Source of the DNA: JAOZHU01 sp964632845
GTDB taxonomy: Archaea > Thermoproteota > Bathyarchaeia > Bathyarchaeales > Bathycorpusculaceae
Length of the DNA: 64,000 nucleotides
Direction: 5' to 3'
Assembly (NCBI GenBank): GCA_964632845.1
Contig: CAZWDU010000008.1
Location: 22,832 to 86,831, forward strand
The position numbers were made by a program, and so were the translations under genes. The notes under the pieces were generated by a model that was not told where the DNA came from, made no database searches, and worked only from the letters and a program-made list of their open reading frames with translations. Below, piece by piece: positions 7,088 to 16,006 of the stretch (the stretch's first letter is position 1; each line of letters starts with the position of its first letter).

Positions 7088-9277
7088 CTAACCAGTACTC
7101 CTTATTGCCTCAAAGGGACAGATTTTTTCGCAGACGCCGCAACCGTAGCAGAGTGTTGGGTCAATCTCGGCGCGTTCAGCGGTAAGGGAAATGGCTGGGC
7201 AACCGAAAGCTTCCACGCATACGCCGCACGCGTTGCATTCTTTCAAAACCTCTCTTGCTGGACCACGCTTAATCAAAAGAGGACAGGGTCTCTCAGAAAT
7301 TATTACGGCAGGACCACGATAATCCATTATCTCCCGTAGAACTTTCGTGGTGCCTTCAACATCGTACGGGTCAACAACCTCCACTTTCTCAATTCCAAGA
7401 CTCCGCGCAATATCTTGAAGCTGGATTACCTTGGTGTCTTCGCCTAAAACGTTTTTTCCAGAGCCAGGCGTAGGCTGATGTCCCGTCATCGCCACAACAT
7501 GATTATCCAAAATGACCACGCAAACATTCGCCTTGTTGTAGGCTATGTTCAGCAGACCAGGCATGCCACCGTGGAAAAACGTTGAATCACCTATAACTGC
7601 AAAAACTTTGTCTTTTACTCCTGCGTGAATCATGCCTGCCGCTTGAGAAATTCCCGCACCCATGCAGAGGCACGTCTGAACCGTATTTACCGGAGGCAAA
7701 CACCCAAGGGTATAACAGCCTATATCGCCTGTGACGATTTTATCTGTGGTCTTTCCTTCAAAACTTAACGCGCTTTCCGGACACCATTGAATGCATTGCG
7801 GGTCACCGTCGCATGTATCGCACACAATAGCTTTCCGCGTATCACGATGCAAAGTTATTGCGCCGTATTCGCAGGCTTCTATGCACCAACCACAGCCATC
7901 GCATTTTTCTTCATCAACCACTATGGTTCCGTTTTCAGGTGACTGACTCAACGCGTCTCTTGGGCAAGCGGCTACACAAGGCGCATCTTTGCAAACTCTA
8001 CAAGTCACGGCGATGTTAGACAGGAGGTCAATTCTTAATGCTCGTATTCGGGATTTGACAGGGTTGAAAACTTTTTCTTTCTCCCAAGAGCAAACGTACT
8101 CGCATACGTCACAACCGACGCACTTTTCGGGCTTACAACTAACAAATTGGTTAACAGTGTTTAACGCATAGTAAAAAGCCCTGTGCGGGCACCCTGGACA
8201 AAGCGCGGGTGGGCGAGGCGGCAAATCCAAATCTTCTTGCTTTTCAGGCTTCTCGCATAAGCCTAATTCTGCAAAAGCGTCTCGCAGGGTGTCTGGCGTA
8301 AACTCGCCGATTTCGCTTAAGCCTAACTTGGTTTTTCCCAGAATCTCAGGGTGCAAACATCGGATATTGTTTTCAATATAGGGTCTTAATTCTTCTGTCA
8401 CGATTATTTTTTTCACTTTAGACGCAAACGTCTTAACTAGTTCCGTTGGAAATGGATACACAAATCCCAGTTTCAGCCAAGAAAAATTTTTCGTGTCTAA
8501 AATTGACCTTGCATAATAATAGCCTATTCCACTACCTATTATCCCGATTTCTTTTCCGTTATCTTCCACAATATTAAACTTTGAACTATTGGCAAGTTCT
8601 ACTGCTTTTTCCAGCTTTTCCTTCAGAACCCTATGCTGTTTTATGGCATTAGAGGGCACCATCACCCATCTGGAAATGTCCTTGTCAAACTCTACCTCTC
8701 GGGAACTTTCAGCAATCGCACCAACTTTAACTCTTGCTTTGCCGTGAGCTACCCGCGTAGTCAAGCGAATAATCACGGGTAACCCAAGTCTTTCACTTAT
8801 TTCGAACGCTTCGCGGGACATGTCTAAGGCTTCTTGAGGATTAGCTGCATCCAGCAAAGGCAAGTTAGAGTGCAAAGCAAAATACCGCGTGTCCTGCTCG
8901 TTCTGGCTACTGTGCATAGCTGGGTCATCGCAAACAGCAATAACCATGCCGCCTTCAACACCCGTGTAAGCCAGCGTCATCGCAGCGTCAGCAGCCACGT
9001 TCAAGCCAACATGTTTCATCGACACAATAGCTCTAACGCCAGTCATTGAAGCGCCCGCAGCTACTTCCGTAGCCACGATTTCGTTTATGCTCCACTCAAC
9101 GTACATCCCAAAAGGCTTCGCTACTTCAGCGAGCGCTTCCAAAATCTCCGTAGCAGGAGTTCCAGGGTATGAAGCAGCTACTTTGACGCCGGCTTCCAGT
9201 GCGCCTCTCGCAACAGCCTCATCACCATTAAGCAAAACAAAACTGTTTGGCTTGCCACCTGCGATTTTCGCGCCCAT
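7088..9277 (-). CDS. iorA: Indolepyruvate:ferredoxin oxidoreductase alpha subunit with inserted four-cluster ferredoxin module
   Basis: At 729 residues it is about 100 longer than the second IorA in this window. Domains in order: pyrimidine/core domain (SYPGTPATEILEALAEVAKP, EVAAGASMTGVRAIVSMKHV), a CPGCPHR motif at 360-366, an inserted Fe-S module at about 380-512, then the TPP-binding domain (GDIGCYTLG at 517-525, GDSTFFHGGMPGLLN near 563) and the C-terminal IorA ferredoxin (Cys 681/684/687/693 and 710/713/716/720). The insert has four cysteine groups, at 386/389/392/396, 426/429/434/438, 459/462/465/469 and 486/489/495/499, in the HycB/DmsB-like arrangement. It splits the normal junction between CPGCPHR and GDIGCYTLG. 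The frame is open throughout with normal spacing, so this is a real fusion rather than an assembly join within the gene. Confidence 0.93.
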   Translation of the reverse strand: MGAKIAGGKPNSFVLLNGDEAVARGALEAGVKVAASYPGTPATEILEALAEVAKPFGMYVEWSINEIVATEVAAGASMTGVRAIVSMKHVGLNVAADAAMTLAYTGVEGGMVIAVCDDPAMHSSQNEQDTRYFALHSNLPLLDAANPQEALDMSREAFEISERLGLPVIIRLTTRVAHGKARVKVGAIAESSREVEFDKDISRWVMVPSNAIKQHRVLKEKLEKAVELANSSKFNIVEDNGKEIGIIGSGIGYYYARSILDTKNFSWLKLGFVYPFPTELVKTFASKVKKIIVTEELRPYIENNIRCLHPEILGKTKLGLSEIGEFTPDTLRDAFAELGLCEKPEKQEDLDLPPRPPALCPGCPHRAFYYALNTVNQFVSCKPEKCVGCDVCEYVCSWEKEKVFNPVKSRIRALRIDLLSNIAVTCRVCKDAPCVAACPRDALSQSPENGTIVVDEEKCDGCGWCIEACEYGAITLHRDTRKAIVCDTCDGDPQCIQWCPESALSFEGKTTDKIVTGDIGCYTLGCLPPVNTVQTCLCMGAGISQAAGMIHAGVKDKVFAVIGDSTFFHGGMPGLLNIAYNKANVCVVILDNHVVAMTGHQPTPGSGKNVLGEDTKVIQLQDIARSLGIEKVEVVDPYDVEGTTKVLREIMDYRGPAVIISERPCPLLIKRGPAREVLKECNACGVCVEAFGCPAISLTAERAEIDPTLCYGCGVCEKICPFEAIRSTG

Positions 9278-9290
9278 TCCGATGAAGCCT

Positions 9291-10604
9291 TCAAATCTTG
9301 CCTGAACGTAAATCCAAGACCCTTTTTGCTTTTCCTTCAGTTCTAGGAAGTTCGCCAGGCTTTACAAGCTCAAGAATCGGTGAAAGACCAATGACGTTGT
9401 GCACTTTCTCAAGGATTCTGCCCTTTAACGCGTTCAAGTCCACTTGGCTCTGCACAGTTTTTCCTGTTAATTCCACTTTAATGGTAAAGATGTCAAGCGC
9501 TTCGGGTCTGTCGAGAATTATCTGATATTGAGTAGCTAACTCTGGAAAGCCCATTAAAACGTATTCGACCTGTGAGGGGAACACGTTGACACCTCGTATA
9601 ATCAGCATGTCATCTGACCTGCCTCTCACCCGCATCATTCGAGAGTGAGTTCTGCCGCACGCGCACTTTTCGGTTTTAACGACTGAAATGTCCCGTGTTC
9701 TGTACCGCAGAATAGGCAAGCCACTCTTGGTAAGAGCTGTGAAGACTAACTCGCCTTGTTCACCAGCGGGCAATACCTCACCAGTGTTTGGGTCAATGGT
9801 TTCCACGAGAAAGTGGTCTTCCCAAATGTGCAGCCCATCATGTTCGCTGCACTCTATTGAGACACCTGGACCACACAGCTCGGTTAAGCCGTACACGTCA
9901 AAGGCGTCTATGCCCAATTCGTTTTCAATTCTTTCACGTATTTTTTCAGACCACGGTTCTGCGCCGAAGAGACCTATCCTAAGCTTAAGGTCTTTCCTCG
10001 GGTTCACGCCCGCCTTAGCCATCGTCTCTGCCAGGTAAACCGCAAAACTTGGGGTGCAACACAGCACTGTTGTACCCAAGTCGTGCATGAGTTTTATTTG
10101 TCTCTGGGTCATTCCGCCGCTTGCAGGGATAATTGCGGTTCCGATTTTTTGGGCGCCGTAATGAAAGCCTAAGCCGCCTGTGAATAAGCCGTATCCGTAA
10201 GCGATGTGTGTTACATCTTGTCGTCTAACGCCTGTGGTGTACAGTGACCTTGCCATTAGTTCTTGCCAAACGTCCATGTCGCTTTTAGTGTATGCGCCGA
10301 TGATTGGGTTTCCTGTTGTGCCGCTTGACGCGTGAATTTCGATAATTTCGTCCAGTTTTGCGCCTAGCATGCCGAGCGGATAGTTGTCGCGTAAATCGTT
10401 TTTTATGGTGAAGGGAATTTTCTGGATGTCTTCCAGCGTCTTTATATCCTCAGGGGTTATTCCTGCGTCTTTGAATTTCTTTTTGTAGAAAGCGGTGTTT
10501 TCGTAGCAAAACTTCACTTTCTCTTTGAGCAGTTGAAGTTGATGTTTTCTGAGTTCTGTGCGGGACATAGTTTCGATTTTTTCGTTCCAATACCTATCGT
10601 TCAT
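9291..10604 (-). CDS. paaK: Phenylacetate-CoA ligase (PaaK-type adenylate-forming enzyme)
   Basis: The 437-residue enzyme shows the PaaK signatures FTIKNDLRDNYPLGM, the P-loop HASSGTTGNPIIGAYT, FDVYGLTELCGPGV and RTRDISVVKTEKCACGRTH, and the C-terminal MRVRGRSDDMLIIRGVNVFP. Members ligate phenylacetate or related aryl acids to CoA through an acyl-AMP. Beside iorAB it may run toward acid activation or work with the thioesterase downstream. In archaea such ligases often sit with IOR. It lies 14 nt after livF and before iorA in one operon. Confidence 0.93.
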   Translation of the reverse strand: MNDRYWNEKIETMSRTELRKHQLQLLKEKVKFCYENTAFYKKKFKDAGITPEDIKTLEDIQKIPFTIKNDLRDNYPLGMLGAKLDEIIEIHASSGTTGNPIIGAYTKSDMDVWQELMARSLYTTGVRRQDVTHIAYGYGLFTGGLGFHYGAQKIGTAIIPASGGMTQRQIKLMHDLGTTVLCCTPSFAVYLAETMAKAGVNPRKDLKLRIGLFGAEPWSEKIRERIENELGIDAFDVYGLTELCGPGVSIECSEHDGLHIWEDHFLVETIDPNTGEVLPAGEQGELVFTALTKSGLPILRYRTRDISVVKTEKCACGRTHSRMMRVRGRSDDMLIIRGVNVFPSQVEYVLMGFPELATQYQIILDRPEALDIFTIKVELTGKTVQSQVDLNALKGRILEKVHNVIGLSPILELVKPGELPRTEGKAKRVLDLRSGKI

Positions 10605-10618
10605 TGGAGAATTCTCCG

Positions 10619-11323
10619 TTAAATGCCTAGATATACTTCCCTTATATGATTATTAGATAGCAGTTCTCTGCCTTCGCCTTCTATAATAATCTTGCCTTCT
10701 TCTAGAACGTAACCTCTGTTGGCGATGCTTAAGGAATCGCGGATGTTCTGCTCCACCAGTAGAATTGTCACGCCATCTTCATTTATCTTGGTTAACGTGT
10801 CCAACACTTTTTCAACTATAATAGGCGCTAAGCCCAATGAGGGTTCATCCAGTATCAAAAGCTGAGGATTCGACATGAGGCTTCTGCCTATAACCAGCAT
10901 TTGCTGTTCGCCTCCGCTCAGGGTTTGTGCTAAAAGTTTCTCCTTCTTCTTCAAAACAGGGAATATCTGGTAAACTTTTTCTTTTGTTTCCTTAGCTTTG
11001 CTTTTATCAGTCACTATGTAGGCGCCCAAACGCAAATTCTCATCTACCGTCATTCTCGGGAAGATTTCCCGGCCCTCTGGAACCAAGTTTATTCCTTTTT
11101 TGACAATTTCATACGGCGGCAGTTTTCCTATGTCGTTTCCTTTGAAGCGGATAGTGCCACTTTTGGGAGGCACCAAGCCCGTGATGGTTTTCACCAACGT
11201 GCTTTTGCCCGCGCCGTTCGGACCGATTATGCTCACTATTTCTTTTTCTTCTATTTTGAAGGATACATCCCACAGTATCCGAACCATGCCGTAACCTGCA
11301 GAAACATTTTCAACTTCCAACAT
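10619..11323 (-). CDS. livF: ABC transporter ATP-binding protein LivF
   Basis: The 234-residue ATPase has Walker A IGPNGAGKST, signature LSGGEQQML, Walker B LLILDEPSLGLAP and the H/Q switch VEQNIRDSLSIANRGYVLEE, all typical of LivF. It energises the LivHM permease with LivG. The start is 3 nt after the livG stop. Confidence 0.94.
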   Translation of the reverse strand: MLEVENVSAGYGMVRILWDVSFKIEEKEIVSIIGPNGAGKSTLVKTITGLVPPKSGTIRFKGNDIGKLPPYEIVKKGINLVPEGREIFPRMTVDENLRLGAYIVTDKSKAKETKEKVYQIFPVLKKKEKLLAQTLSGGEQQMLVIGRSLMSNPQLLILDEPSLGLAPIIVEKVLDTLTKINEDGVTILLVEQNIRDSLSIANRGYVLEEGKIIIEGEGRELLSNNHIREVYLGI

Positions 11324-11326
11324 CGT

Positions 11327-12064
11327 TTATTCCTCATCTAACGAAAATCGCTTACCCAAGTACACACGTATCACGTCTTTGTCAGTACACACTTCGCCAG
11401 GTGTTCCTTCACAAATTTTCTCGCCGTGATGCAGAACAGTTACTCGATTGCATAAGCCCATGATTACTTTCATGATGTGCTCAACCATGAGCACGGTTAC
11501 GCCTTGCTTGTTTATGAGCTTCACCAAGGCAATGGCTTCGTCGCTCTCTTTCGGAGTTAAACCGGTGAGAAGTTCATCTAAAAGAAGCAGTTTAGGCGAT
11601 GTTGCTAAGGCTCTGGCAAGCTGCACTCGCCTCAGTTCCACCACGTTCAAATTCTTCACGGAAACATTAAACTTTTCTTCCCGTAAGCCTACAAACTCTA
11701 GCAGTTCCTTAGCCTTAGCCACAGCGTCTTGTTGCGCTTGCCGCTCGTTCCTAGCGAAAAGCACGCCTATGAGCACGTTTTCAAGTGTAGTCATATCTGG
11801 AAACGACTGCACAGTTTGAGAAGTTTTTGTTATCCCCTTTGAGCAGATTACGTATGGTGGGAGTTTCGAGATGTCCTCGTTCATGAATAAAATTTTGCCC
11901 GACTCGGGCTTGTAAACGCCGCTGATGACGTTCAGAAGAGTTGATTTTCCTGAGCCGTTAGGTCCAACAAGCCCAGCAATTTCGTTTTCGTGGACTGTTA
12001 AGTCCACTTTTTTTAATGCTTGAAGTCCTCCGAACTCCTTTGAGATTTCTATGCACTTCAGCAC
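11327..12064 (-). CDS. livG: ABC transporter ATP-binding protein LivG
   Basis: The 245-residue ATPase has Walker A VGPNGSGKST and LivG-type TSQTVQSFPDMTTLENVLIG. Its signature region reads LNVVELRRVQLARALATSPK rather than a canonical LSGGQ, as in many LivG proteins. Walker B is LLLLDELLTGLTP, with Leu in place of the usual Pro after the catalytic Glu. It starts at GTG 12064 and heads the nine-gene minus-strand block. The shared upstream region also serves the divergent ACT-domain gene. Confidence 0.93.
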   Translation of the reverse strand: MLKCIEISKEFGGLQALKKVDLTVHENEIAGLVGPNGSGKSTLLNVISGVYKPESGKILFMNEDISKLPPYVICSKGITKTSQTVQSFPDMTTLENVLIGVLFARNERQAQQDAVAKAKELLEFVGLREEKFNVSVKNLNVVELRRVQLARALATSPKLLLLDELLTGLTPKESDEAIALVKLINKQGVTVLMVEHIMKVIMGLCNRVTVLHHGEKICEGTPGEVCTDKDVIRVYLGKRFSLDEE

Positions 12065-12111
12065 TTTCGCGGTCTCCGATGTTGAAGAATGAAATGTTAG
12101 GGAATGTGAAG

Positions 12112-12122
12112 ATATAAATATT
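12112..12122. promoter_or_regulatory. Shared TATA region between livG operon and ACT gene
   Basis: The near-symmetric ATATAAATATT lies between divergent genes. On the plus strand it sits about 25-30 nt before GTG 12144. On the minus strand it sits about 50 nt before the livG start. It can serve as a TATA box in either direction, so the ACT regulator and the transport/IOR operon may be co-regulated from here. Confidence 0.5.
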
Positions 12123-12143
12123 GTTTGAGTCTACTTGATTTTG

Positions 12144-12599
12144 GTGGCGTATGTGCCTGTACAGCAAGTTAGCGTTTTTCTGGATAATAGACCAGGCTCT
12201 TTATCTGACGTAATGGGGTATCTGGACAAGGGGCAAATCAAAATCTTTGCACTGTCAATTGCAGACGCTGGCGAATACGGGTTGATTCGGATGGTGACTG
12301 ACGACCCTGAAAAAGCCACAAAGATGCTGGAAGATGCCAATTTTAATCTGGCTAAATCAAAAAAGAACATTGAAGTAACCGCTATATTGATAACTGCAAA
12401 AGACAAAATCTCCAAGATAACGAAGATTCTGGGCGAAAGCGGTTTGAACATTGAATATGCCTATTCGTCTGCTGTGCATACAGACGGGAGATTTGCGTTG
12501 ATTCTAAGAGTCAACGATGCAGATAAGGCTGAGAGCACGCTACGAGAAAACAATATAACTACACTTTCTCTTGCCGAAATGAAACAGCACTTCCAATAA
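12144..12599 (+). CDS. Tandem ACT-domain amino-acid-sensing protein
   Basis: Two ACT domains make up the whole protein. The first is QQVSVFLDNRPGSLSDVMGY with IADAGEYGLIRMV; the second is ITAKDKISKITKILGESGLN with RFALILRVNDADKAE. Stand-alone double-ACT proteins bind amino acids and often sit next to IOR and PaaK genes. The start is uncertain: TTG 12135, GTG 12144 and GTG 12153 are in frame, without a clear Shine-Dalgarno. GTG 12144 falls about 28 nt from the TATA centre and could be leaderless. It probably senses the amino acid handled by the divergent operon. Confidence 0.85.
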   Translation: MAYVPVQQVSVFLDNRPGSLSDVMGYLDKGQIKIFALSIADAGEYGLIRMVTDDPEKATKMLEDANFNLAKSKKNIEVTAILITAKDKISKITKILGESGLNIEYAYSSAVHTDGRFALILRVNDADKAESTLRENNITTLSLAEMKQHFQ

Positions 12600-12612
12600 T
12601 ACTCACAATAAC

Positions 12613-13551
12613 TTACGCGGTTATCAGCGCATTCAGCTGCTGCACGAACACAGCTCTGCTTTCCTCAATAACGCTTTCTCTCTCTTTCTCCACACTTAAT
12701 TTATTGGCAACATCTTTGACTGCAACAACATCTACCGTTAAACCTGTACCCTTTGCCAAGTCATCAAGCATCGTCACAAGTTCATTAATTTCTTTGCCGA
12801 TTTCTTCGTCCCCAACCACCGCGCCTAATATTATATCGTTCAAAGTATAATACGCCAGAATCACTTTTTTTGCGTCCTCATGGTTTGGGTGGATTTGCGC
12901 AGAGAACTCGTCCTGTGAAGGCAACCCGTTGAAATAGTCAAACAACATCTTCAAAATGCCATAAGTCTCTTTGGAGATTTCTTCTGGGAGATGCTCCGTT
13001 ATTGCTGATGAAAGCTTTGCAGAATCCAAGTTTACTGCGTCCTTTTGGTCGGAGAAGTACCTAAAATTGTCTTTGGAACATTTTAAGTAGCTTTCCACAC
13101 GATTCCAGTTGACCCGCCCATGTAAGCTTCTGAGAACATCGAATAAAGAATCTGCAATCTTTAGGGCATTACTGAGCGCTTGCGCGAGTTCATTCCGTTT
13201 TTGTTTCGAAGCTTCTTCTTTTGCGTCCAAGGCTTTTCTTTGCGCATCCAAAGCTTCCGCAATTTTTGCCCGCATTGCTTCGGCAAGCTCTGCTGTTTCA
13301 ATAACAAATCTGTCGGTAACTTCTTTCCACGTAACGTTTAATTCGTTTTCAACTCGCTCGACACTTTCTATGTCGGCGAAGGGGATTTCTTTGGCAATCT
13401 GTTTCTGCCGTTTAAAGCGTCCCGTCTCTACGTGAAACTTCAGGGTGTTGTCGACAAGTTCTATTGTACCGTTACCAACATTTCTTAAACGGGCTTTCGC
13501 CGTGAACCCTGCAGGAACTGTTTGTGGCGGTTGTTGTTTTCTGAATTTCAC
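12613..13551 (-). CDS. Helical protein with PH-like N-terminus, tubulin-like locus
   Basis: The 312-residue protein has no signal peptide or TM. Residues 10-95 look like a beta-rich PH/GRAM-type domain (FTAKARLRNVGNGTIELVDN, then IPFADIESVERVENELNVTW) ending in a helix. Residues 95-312 are helical and rich in Ala, Glu and Lys, with coiled-coil propensity at about 90-125. It starts at GTG 13551, two bases after the stop of the membrane protein upstream, so the two are translationally coupled. I do not recognise the family. The PH-like reading is tentative; a membrane or partner-binding adaptor role is inferred from the neighbours. Confidence 0.6.
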   Translation of the reverse strand: MKFRKQQPPQTVPAGFTAKARLRNVGNGTIELVDNTLKFHVETGRFKRQKQIAKEIPFADIESVERVENELNVTWKEVTDRFVIETAELAEAMRAKIAEALDAQRKALDAKEEASKQKRNELAQALSNALKIADSLFDVLRSLHGRVNWNRVESYLKCSKDNFRYFSDQKDAVNLDSAKLSSAITEHLPEEISKETYGILKMLFDYFNGLPSQDEFSAQIHPNHEDAKKVILAYYTLNDIILGAVVGDEEIGKEINELVTMLDDLAKGTGLTVDVVAVKDVANKLSVEKERESVIEESRAVFVQQLNALITA

Positions 13552-13553
13552 GG

Positions 13554-15944
13554 TTATGCTCTCCTTGTGAGCGAGAAGTCTGTTTCGTCAAAAGAAAATT
13601 CGCTGAATTTTTGACTGTAGAAGAGCCTAAGATACTCTTCGGCGTACTTGGAGTCAAACGGGAGGTCTTGAGCAGCGATACGCTTCTTCTGCCTAAACAA
13701 ATCGTTGATAGCCATTTCCGCTATCGGATAGTTCAGCAAAAGCTCCTTTTTATCAGCGTACTTAACTATCGTTTCCACACACTCGTCAATGTCAGCTAAA
13801 GCTTTGGGCATGTTCTCCAGCACTTCATCAAGGTTATGCTTTTCTGAGGCGCAGATTATTTCCATCGCGGTTGTCATTCGTTTTCTTAAAGTAACATTTC
13901 TTTCCCACAAATAATTCTTCGTGGGCAACAAACTTTCAATCGACGTCTCAGCGCTGTCTATCTCTGCGTAAAGAATCGAGAGCACCTCGCGGGCAATGCT
14001 CAACGACGACTGAAGGATATCGCGTATGGTAATAACGCTCATGATGCCAACTGGCTTTTCAATACGAAGCCTGATATCCTCAGCTCTTTTCGCATAATCC
14101 ATAAGTTTCGGAAGATCAGCGTCTAAAATGGGTAATAACCTGTCACTTTGAAGGCTTAAATTAGCTACAGGCGCTAAAGAGTTCTGGAGAGCCTCCACCG
14201 ACTGGGCAATCTTGGTGCCGTATTGTCTTCGCCAGTTATTCAGCGCAGTGAAAAGCGCGTCCATAGCGCTCCAAGGAGCCGCTTCCTCGAGTTTCTGTTT
14301 TGCAAAAGCTATTGTTTGGTTTTCTTCGGGAAGGCTCACATCGTACAAAGACCGTATGGTCTCATAAATTTGCTCAGAGACTTGAATGACCTCGCTGGCG
14401 AGAAGTCGACCTCCATCTAACACTTCTTTTATGCTGTCTATCCTCGTTTCTACAGGCAGGTCTTTTTGAAAATCCATTTTTGCAGTGGCTTTAACTTCCA
14501 AGCTCATGTCCCCGAATTTTCCCAGCCACGTCGAGTACTCGCAGTTAACGTACACGTGATATTCGCCCAAAGTAACGCTTAGTTCTGACATTAAATTGTC
14601 AATCTCGTTGTTTAAGCCCGGGTCAAGCTCGCCGAATTTTTTGTCTAACTCTGATGGGGCATAGGCTCTCTCCGATGTCTTGCTGAGGGTATCATTGAGT
14701 TTGTCTTTGATTACAAGCATTTTTGCTTCAGTGGAACTGACGGCAGCAGCAACAGGAAGAGTTGTCTTGGCTTTATTTAATAGCGCTTCGAAATTTTGCA
14801 GCTTAGTCATGAGTTCCCGTGCTTTTTCCAGAATCATCTCAAGTGTAGCGTTCTTCTTCGGCGAAAACTCCACGAAGGCAGTGGGTAACGTGAATAAAAC
14901 AGCGGCTACCATAGCGATTACAGCCTGCACCGTATTAATGTCAGCCCTAAATGCCAAAGGGCTTTGAAGAGCGCCTAAAAGAATAAAGAATAAGGCGGTA
15001 GCACTTGCCGCTAGGAATGAGGGCAAAAATCGCTCCATTTCCGATAAGCCACCCTTCACAAAAAAGCGCACAATAAGAACCACAGCAAAAATAGCGCCAA
15101 TTACTATTGCCATAAAAAGAGCAATACCTGGCATCGAATCGAGATATTGGTTTAGCACCGTGCTCAAGTTAAGCCTGTCGGTATTAGAGGGCGCCGTAAC
15201 CTGATTAACTATTGTGTACACGATTTTAGAGGTGTCATACAACCTGAACTGAAGCATTGACTGCTGAAGACTTTCGAAAATCGCGCTTAAAGAAACGTAA
15301 ATTGGCGGGCTAGAGCCAGGCTCAATCCACCACTCCACCCCTTCTATTTGCAGAATGTACTGCAAATACTGCATCATCATCAGAGGCACCGAAATCAAAA
15401 CATAGTATACTACAGTAAGACCTGAATTTTTTTTGAAGAGCATCACTGCAGCCAAGATTAAGGGTATGGCGAGAAAATAGGTCTGGTTGAAGAAAAGCAA
15501 AACCGCCGCAAGAATACCCATGTTAATCGCAATAGCTTGCTTATAACGTTTGAAAATAACCGGAGGCGCAACAAACAAAAAGAGCAAAACAACAACCACG
15601 GCTGCGCGGGTTAACGGTTCACCCAACATAGCTATGAAGTCTACTGTGGACAACTGGTACAGTAATCCCAATCCAATAAGCAACGTTCCAATGGGCATGC
15701 CGTACCGTGGCTTCTTGAATGTGACAAGAGCCACTAGAAAAGCTAAGAGCGTAGGCAACGGCTGTGGAAAAAGCGGCATGAGCGATAAGCCCAGTATCAT
15801 GCTGACAAGCGTTAGCGCAAACGTGAAAATCTTAAGTGGAGCCGGTTCACGCGTTCGTTCTCTTTGCTCTTTCTCTTTGCTTTTCTCCTTTCGTTTTTTG
15901 AGCCATGTGCGCACGCGAGAAGTGGAGACAGATGCCGGCTTCAA
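13554..15944 (-). CDS. Polytopic membrane protein with long helical cytoplasmic domain, tubulin-like locus
   Basis: The 796-residue protein begins with a very basic stretch (KKRKEKSKEKEQRERTRE) that should be cytoplasmic. About ten hydrophobic segments follow between residues 38 and 385, for example FTFALTLVSMILGLSLMPLF, AAVVVVLLFLFVAPPVIF and ALFMAIVIGAIFAVVLIVRF. The remaining 400 residues are soluble and helical with several coiled-coil-like runs (MILEKARELMTKLQNFEALL). It starts at TTG 15944, 62 nt from the divergent FtsZ-like gene, and is coupled to the PH-like gene downstream. Its position suggests a membrane platform for the tubulin-like proteins. No known family recognised. Confidence 0.6.
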   Translation of the reverse strand: MKPASVSTSRVRTWLKKRKEKSKEKEQRERTREPAPLKIFTFALTLVSMILGLSLMPLFPQPLPTLLAFLVALVTFKKPRYGMPIGTLLIGLGLLYQLSTVDFIAMLGEPLTRAAVVVVLLFLFVAPPVIFKRYKQAIAINMGILAAVLLFFNQTYFLAIPLILAAVMLFKKNSGLTVVYYVLISVPLMMMQYLQYILQIEGVEWWIEPGSSPPIYVSLSAIFESLQQSMLQFRLYDTSKIVYTIVNQVTAPSNTDRLNLSTVLNQYLDSMPGIALFMAIVIGAIFAVVLIVRFFVKGGLSEMERFLPSFLAASATALFFILLGALQSPLAFRADINTVQAVIAMVAAVLFTLPTAFVEFSPKKNATLEMILEKARELMTKLQNFEALLNKAKTTLPVAAAVSSTEAKMLVIKDKLNDTLSKTSERAYAPSELDKKFGELDPGLNNEIDNLMSELSVTLGEYHVYVNCEYSTWLGKFGDMSLEVKATAKMDFQKDLPVETRIDSIKEVLDGGRLLASEVIQVSEQIYETIRSLYDVSLPEENQTIAFAKQKLEEAAPWSAMDALFTALNNWRRQYGTKIAQSVEALQNSLAPVANLSLQSDRLLPILDADLPKLMDYAKRAEDIRLRIEKPVGIMSVITIRDILQSSLSIAREVLSILYAEIDSAETSIESLLPTKNYLWERNVTLRKRMTTAMEIICASEKHNLDEVLENMPKALADIDECVETIVKYADKKELLLNYPIAEMAINDLFRQKKRIAAQDLPFDSKYAEEYLRLFYSQKFSEFSFDETDFSLTRRA

Positions 15945-15960
15945 GTATTACGACCTAAAA

Positions 15961-15970
15961 CCTTATTTTA
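15961..15970 (+). promoter_or_regulatory. TATA-like element for FtsZ-like gene
   Basis: CCTTATTTTA lies 37-46 nt before ATG 16007, which would place the transcript start near 15990. This argues against the upstream in-frame TTG at 15989 as the start codon. Confidence 0.4.
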
Positions 15971-16006
15971 CCAATCCACTCTTAAAGTTTGTTGTGGATA
16001 ACGCCT

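Noticed and set aside
15989..16006. TTG start adding six residues to the FtsZ-like protein
   Set aside because: It lies at the predicted transcript start without a ribosome site; ATG 16007 is a cleaner start.
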